Part shown: positions 59,774 through 64,000 of the stretch, piece by piece | How the letters are laid out: every line of letters begins with the position of its first letter | How positions within the stretch are numbered: the first letter of the stretch is position 1 | Origin: Acidimicrobiaceae bacterium | GTDB lineage: Bacteria; Actinomycetota; Acidimicrobiia; Acidimicrobiales; RAAP-2 | Assembly (NCBI GenBank): GCA_027306605.1 | Contig: DAHUZK010000040.1 | Location: forward strand, 124,001-188,000 | Direction of reading: 5' to 3' | Length of the DNA stretch: 64,000 nt | The notes under the pieces: generated by a model | Databases searched by the model: none | Told to the model about the DNA's origin: nothing | Seen by the model: the letters and a program-made list of their open reading frames with translations, nothing else | Position numbers and translations under genes: made by a program

Positions 59774-60624
59774 CGCCCCGTGAACGTGGGCGCCCGCTTC
59801 TCCATGAAGGCGGTGACGGCCTCGGTGAGGTCGTCGGAGGCCAGCATGCCGGCGTTCCACGTGGCCACGTAGTCGAGGCCCTCGGCCACGGTCCTGCCCT
59901 CGTTGGCGGCGAGGACGGCCTTGGTGCCCTGCACGGCGATGGGGGAGTTGGCCGCGATCTCGGCCGCCATCACCCGCGCCGCCTCGAGCACGCCCTCGGC
60001 GTCGGCGGCGACGTCGTTGACGAGCCCGATCTCCTTGGCCCGCTCGGCGCTGATGTCCTTGCCGGTGAACGCCAGCTCGGCCAGGTGGCCCGCGCTCAGG
60101 ATCGCCGGCAGCCGCTGCAGGCTGCCGAGGTCCGCCACGATCGCCATCTTCGCCTCGCGCACCGAGAAGAGCGCGTCGGCGGACGCCAGGCGGATGTCGC
60201 AGGCGGCGATGAGATCGACGCCGCCGCCGATGCAGTAGCCGTGCACGGCGGCGATGACGGGCTTGGGGCAGCGGGCCACGGCCGTGATGGCTTCCTGGAG
60301 GCGCAGCACCTCGGCGCGGCCGCGCCGGGCCCGGGCGGCCATCGAGGCGGCCGAAGCGCCACCGGCGCCGTCACCGCCTCCGCTCAGGATGGTGCCCATC
60401 GCCTTGAGATCGAGCCCGACCGAGAAGTGCGGGCCCTTGGCCGCCACGACGACGGCGCGGACGTCGGGGTCGTCCCCCACGGCGGCCATGGCGAGGGGCA
60501 GGTCCCGCCAGAGGTCCATCCCCATTGCGTTGCGGGCCTCGGCCCGGTCCAGCCAGACGGTGGCGACCCACTCGCCCTGCTCGATGCTCAGCACCGGCGA
60601 TTCGAAACGTGCGATCTCTCCCAT
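59770..60624 (-). CDS. Dienoyl-CoA isomerase-like crotonase
   Basis: 284 aa. Seen: VWLDRAEARNAMGMDLW, FSVGLDLKAMGTILS (oxyanion hole), HGYCIGGGVDLIAACDIRLA, and REAKMAIVADLGSLQRLPAI with the Glu and Asp of delta(3,5)-delta(2,4)-dienoyl-CoA isomerases. ATG 60624 is clear. It is antisense inside the suf locus, between the flavoprotein and sufD, and divergent from sufD with 87 nt between starts. Confidence 0.9.
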   Translation of the reverse strand: MGEIARFESPVLSIEQGEWVATVWLDRAEARNAMGMDLWRDLPLAMAAVGDDPDVRAVVVAAKGPHFSVGLDLKAMGTILSGGGDGAGGASAASMAARARRGRAEVLRLQEAITAVARCPKPVIAAVHGYCIGGGVDLIAACDIRLASADALFSVREAKMAIVADLGSLQRLPAILSAGHLAELAFTGKDISAERAKEIGLVNDVAADAEGVLEAARVMAAEIAANSPIAVQGTKAVLAANEGRTVAEGLDYVATWNAGMLASDDLTEAVTAFMEKRAPTFTGR

Positions 60625-60711
60625 GGCCCGAAGGCTAACCGCCTGGTCGGAGGCCCTGTTGCGGGCCACTAGAGTGGATCGGCTGCACTCGCACCGAAAG
60701 AGGACCTGACC

Positions 60712-62046
60712 CTGCACACCTTCAGCGCCGACGCCTCCGCGGGCCTGGCCGGACCGGAATGGCTCCGGGCCCGCCGGGCCGCCGGCCACCGGGCCTTCGC
60801 AGCGGCCGAGCTGCCGACCGAGAGCGAAGAGGTCTGGCGCTACACCCCCATCGACCGGCTGGCCCTCGAGGACTTCACGCCCCCCGGGTCCGTCCGGCCC
60901 TCGAGGGCAGCGCAAGGGGCGGAGGGATCCGAGACGACGACGGACAGCGCCGCCTCGGATCTGCTCGCCGCCCTGGCGGCGGACCTCGGGAGGACCGCCG
61001 GGACCGTCCTGGTGCACAACGGGAGCGTCGGCGCCCGCACCGGGCCCGATGCCCCGCCCTTCGCCGTGGGCACCGCGGCCGAGGTGCCGGGCGCGGCCGA
61101 CATGCTCGGCTCGGTCCAGCGCGACGGCGACGCGCTGGTGCGCCTCAACGACGCCTTCGCGCCGGACCCGCTCTTCGTCGACGTCCCCGACGGCGTCGCC
61201 GTCGACGCACCGTTGCTCGTGGTGCACTGGGCCGATCCGGCGTCGGCCAGCTTCCCGCGCCTGTGCGTGCGCGCCGGCGCCGGCGCGTCCGTCTCGGTCG
61301 TCGAGGTGTTCGCCGGCGCCGGGGGCGACGACCGCTCGCTCGTCGTGCCCGTGACCGAGCTGGCGGCGGCCGAGGGGGCGGCGGTGTCCTACGTGTCGCT
61401 GCAGGTCCTCGGAGCGGCTGCGTGGTCCATCGGCCGGCTGGCGGCGCGTGGCGGGGCCGGCTGCTCCCTCCGGACCTTCACGGTCGGCCTCGGCGCGTCG
61501 TACGGCCGGATGCGGGCCGACGTCACCGTCGAGGGGAAGGACGGGAGCTGCGAGGTGCTCTCGGCGTATCTCGGCGACGGCACGCAGGTGCACGACATCC
61601 GCACCCTGCAGGACCACGACGCGCCGCGCACGAAGAGCGAGCTGCTGTGCCAGGGCGCGGTCGCCGGTTCGTCGCGTTCGGTCTACAGCGGCCTGATCCG
61701 GGTCAACCGCGGTGCGGTGCGCAGCGACGCCCGCCAGACGAACCACAACCTCGTGCTCGACGAGGGCGCCCACGCCGACTCGGTGCCCAACCTCGACATC
61801 CTGGAGAACGACGTGACCTGTTCCCACGCCTCGACGGTCGGCCCCATCGACGAGGACCAGCGTTACTACATCGAGTCGCGCGGGGTGGCGCCCGAGGTGG
61901 CGGAGGGTCTGATCGTGCGGGGCTTCTTCGACGCCATCATCGACCGTGGCCCCGTGCCCGAGGTCACCGTGCTGCTCGAGCGCGAGGTCCACCAGCGGCT
62001 CGACGAGGCCCTGCGTGACCGCGAGGTGGTGGCCGCCGGTGGCTGA
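60712..62046 (+). CDS. sufD: Fe-S cluster assembly protein SufD, CTG start
   Basis: 444 aa. The frame is open from 60673 but has no ATG, GTG or TTG before 61012. The SufD N-terminal signature (AELPTESEEVWRYTPIDRLA) lies well upstream at about residues 34-53. AAAGAGGA at 60697-60704 is 7 nt before CTG 60712, so CTG initiation is the best reading (CTG 60706 is also possible). Later motifs: CEVLSAYLGDGTQVHDIRT, TNHNLVLDEGAHADSVPNLD and GLIVRGFFDAIIDR. Completes SufBC2D. A GTG at 61012 would delete about 100 conserved residues. Confidence 0.85.
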   Translation: MHTFSADASAGLAGPEWLRARRAAGHRAFAAAELPTESEEVWRYTPIDRLALEDFTPPGSVRPSRAAQGAEGSETTTDSAASDLLAALAADLGRTAGTVLVHNGSVGARTGPDAPPFAVGTAAEVPGAADMLGSVQRDGDALVRLNDAFAPDPLFVDVPDGVAVDAPLLVVHWADPASASFPRLCVRAGAGASVSVVEVFAGAGGDDRSLVVPVTELAAAEGAAVSYVSLQVLGAAAWSIGRLAARGGAGCSLRTFTVGLGASYGRMRADVTVEGKDGSCEVLSAYLGDGTQVHDIRTLQDHDAPRTKSELLCQGAVAGSSRSVYSGLIRVNRGAVRSDARQTNHNLVLDEGAHADSVPNLDILENDVTCSHASTVGPIDEDQRYYIESRGVAPEVAEGLIVRGFFDAIIDRGPVPEVTVLLEREVHQRLDEALRDREVVAAGG

Positions 62047-62352
62047 GACCGTGGCACTGTGCAAGGTGGGAGACCTGGCGTCGGGCCAGGTGCGGCGTTT
62101 CGACGTCGCCGGCCACCGCCTGGCGCTCGTGCGCGTCGGCGACGAATTCCACATCGTCGACGACGAGTGCAGCCACGAGGACTTCTCGCTGTCCGAGGGC
62201 GAGGTGCTGGTGGAGGACTGCCAGATCGAGTGCCCCAAGCACGGCAGCACCTTCGACCTCGTGACGGGCGAGCCCTGCTCGCTGCCCGCCACCCTGCCCG
62301 TGGCCGTCTACGCCGCAGAGGTCGCCGACGGGACCGTGTCGGTGGTGCTGCC

Positions 62353-62356
<4 letters not shown>
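62039..62356 (+). CDS. Rieske [2Fe-2S] ferredoxin-like protein
   Basis: 105 aa, a single Rieske domain. Ligands in DDECSHEDFSLS (C-x-H) and IECPKHGSTFDL (C-x2-H). GTG 62039 overlaps sufD by 8 nt; GTG 62051 possible. Small Rieske proteins are common in actinobacterial suf operons, presumed electron donor or accessory. It couples by GTGA to sufC. Confidence 0.9.
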
Positions 62357-63159
<803 letters not shown>

Positions 63160-63237
63160 GCGGGCACGACGCGTGCACCGGGCGCCGCGCTCGGCGTGAC
63201 GCCAATCGCTCCAGCGTGCTTGGTACCGTGAATCGCC

Positions 63238-64000
63238 ATGGCGAACGGTCGTCCTCCGGGCGACGGATCCGATCGCTCGTCCCGCCGGATCCGCGGCCGG
63301 ACCGCGAACCAAGAGGGCCTCTCCGATCTCGGTCGCCAGATGCGCGCCGGCGAGGCCGGAGCGACGGCCAACGAGTCGGGCCTGCGCTCGCTCGGCACGC
63401 GCGTCGACGCGGCCCGCGCCGGGTCGCGCTCCCCGCTGCGGCGGAGCGGCCGGCCCCGCTGGAGCGCGCGCAAGAAGGTCGTCGTCTCCTTGCTGAGCGT
63501 GCTCATCCTGCTCGTGGCCGTGATCGGCGGCGGCTACGGCTACCTGTGGTACCGCTTCGGCCAGATCAACAAGATCCACATCAGCGACGAGGTGGCGGCG
63601 CAGAGCGGAGCACCCTTCACCATGCTGGTCATCGGGTCCGACACGCGTGTCGGCGAGAGCTCCGCCGCGGCCAAGGCCTTCGGATCGGCGTCCGCCGTCA
63701 CCGGGCAACGCAGTGACGTCGACCAGCTCTGGCGGGTCACGCCGGCGACGAAGCAGATACAGGTGGTCTCGATCCCGCGCGACACGCTCGTCTCCATGCT
63801 GCCGCCCGACGTGTCGCAGTACGGCACCTACAACCGCATCAACAGCTCCTACAACACGGGCGCCAACCAGCTGGTCAAGACGATCACGGCCAACTTCGGG
63901 ATCCCGATCAACCATGTGGTCGAGGTCGACTTCGCGGGCTTCGAGGACGCGGTGAACGCGTTGGGGGGCATCTCACTGGACTTCCCGTACCCGGCCAAGG
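63238..64000 (+). CDS. LytR-CpsA-Psr family protein, N-terminal part
   Basis: Partial, running off the right edge; 254 residues seen. Cytosolic basic tail, TM helix at about 82-103 (SLLSVLILLVAVIGGGYGYL), then an LCP domain: PFTMLVIGSDTRVGE, GQRSDVDQLWRVTPATKQIQ, VSIPRDTLVSM, YNRINSSYNTGANQLVKTI and FAGFEDAVNALGG. LCP enzymes attach anionic polymers to peptidoglycan. TACCGT lies 8 nt before ATG 63238. Open to the window end with no stop. Confidence 0.9.
   Translation, partial: MANGRPPGDGSDRSSRRIRGRTANQEGLSDLGRQMRAGEAGATANESGLRSLGTRVDAARAGSRSPLRRSGRPRWSARKKVVVSLLSVLILLVAVIGGGYGYLWYRFGQINKIHISDEVAAQSGAPFTMLVIGSDTRVGESSAAAKAFGSASAVTGQRSDVDQLWRVTPATKQIQVVSIPRDTLVSMLPPDVSQYGTYNRINSSYNTGANQLVKTITANFGIPINHVVEVDFAGFEDAVNALGGISLDFPYPAK

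Noticed and set aside
61012-62046. SufD starting at GTG 61012
   Set aside because: It would drop about 100 residues including the conserved EExWRYT region, which is intact in frame upstream.

Overview
The window is a GC-rich bacterial chromosome segment that looks like an actinobacterium, most likely class Acidimicrobiia (inference). Grounds: strong G/C bias at third codon positions, many GTG starts, actinobacterial-type SerC, AspC and long SerA, DUF2277 and TIGR03085 proteins, a Suf locus containing a Rieske gene, and many genes whose -10-like hexamer lies only 6-10 nt before the start codon (leaderless style). No rRNA, tRNA, insertion sequence, integrase or CRISPR array was seen.

Region 1 (1-25533) is an amino-acid biosynthesis block. 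Branched-chain genes occur as ilvD(partial), ilvB-ilvN-ilvC, leuA, the opposite-strand operon greA-leuC-leuD, and leuB-ilvE-cimA. serC, aspC and serA are interleaved. CimA with LeuBCD implies isoleucine made by the citramalate route. Three loci (ilvB, leuA, leuB) carry the same attenuator layout. Each has a promoter, exactly 9 nt between the -10 and the ATG of a 11-15 residue leader peptide rich in Ile/Leu/Val codons, a GC hairpin touching the leader stop codon, and an intrinsic terminator 3-4 nt further on. Accessory genes here include a ribbon-helix-helix regulator with a palindromic operator plus a DUF4097 protein, an endoglycoceramidase-like GH5 enzyme, a P450, an SDR, an ArsR-SRPBCC pair and small acetyltransferases.

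Region 2 (25585-37300) is mostly lipid or xenobiotic catabolism: CocE/NonD hydrolase, epoxide-hydrolase-like protein, acyl-CoA dehydrogenase, thiolase, crotonase, PaaI-type thioesterase, acyl-CoA synthetase and SDR. Two palindromes matching the mycobacterial KstR consensus (tnnAACnnGTTnnA) sit upstream of the thiolase operon and between the ligase and SDR. A two-TM potassium channel and an acetyltransferase lie between them.

Region 3 (37366-54375) is mixed: small unknown proteins, a divergent Lgt homologue, an NlpC/P60 wall hydrolase with a structured 5' region, dienelactone hydrolase, malyl-CoA-lyase-like and methylsuccinyl-CoA-dehydrogenase-like genes, a methyltransferase, a membrane glycosyltransferase-like protein, MaoC dehydratase, MutY, hydrolases, flavin reductase, sugar epimerase, a RodZ-C-terminal-like membrane protein and oligopeptidase B.

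Region 4 (54451-63159) is a SUF iron-sulfur locus in which sufB is separated from sufD-Rieske-sufC by a four-cysteine small protein, a phytanoyl-CoA dioxygenase-like gene, a DinB-like gene, a flavoprotein and an opposite-strand isomerase. sufD appears to start at CTG. A LytR-CpsA-Psr gene runs off the right edge.

Two sequence-scale patterns recur. Short tandem duplications (12-27 bp) cluster at stop codons or ribosome-binding sites of many genes. A TGTATA/TATACA inverted-repeat element occurs in three intergenic regions.
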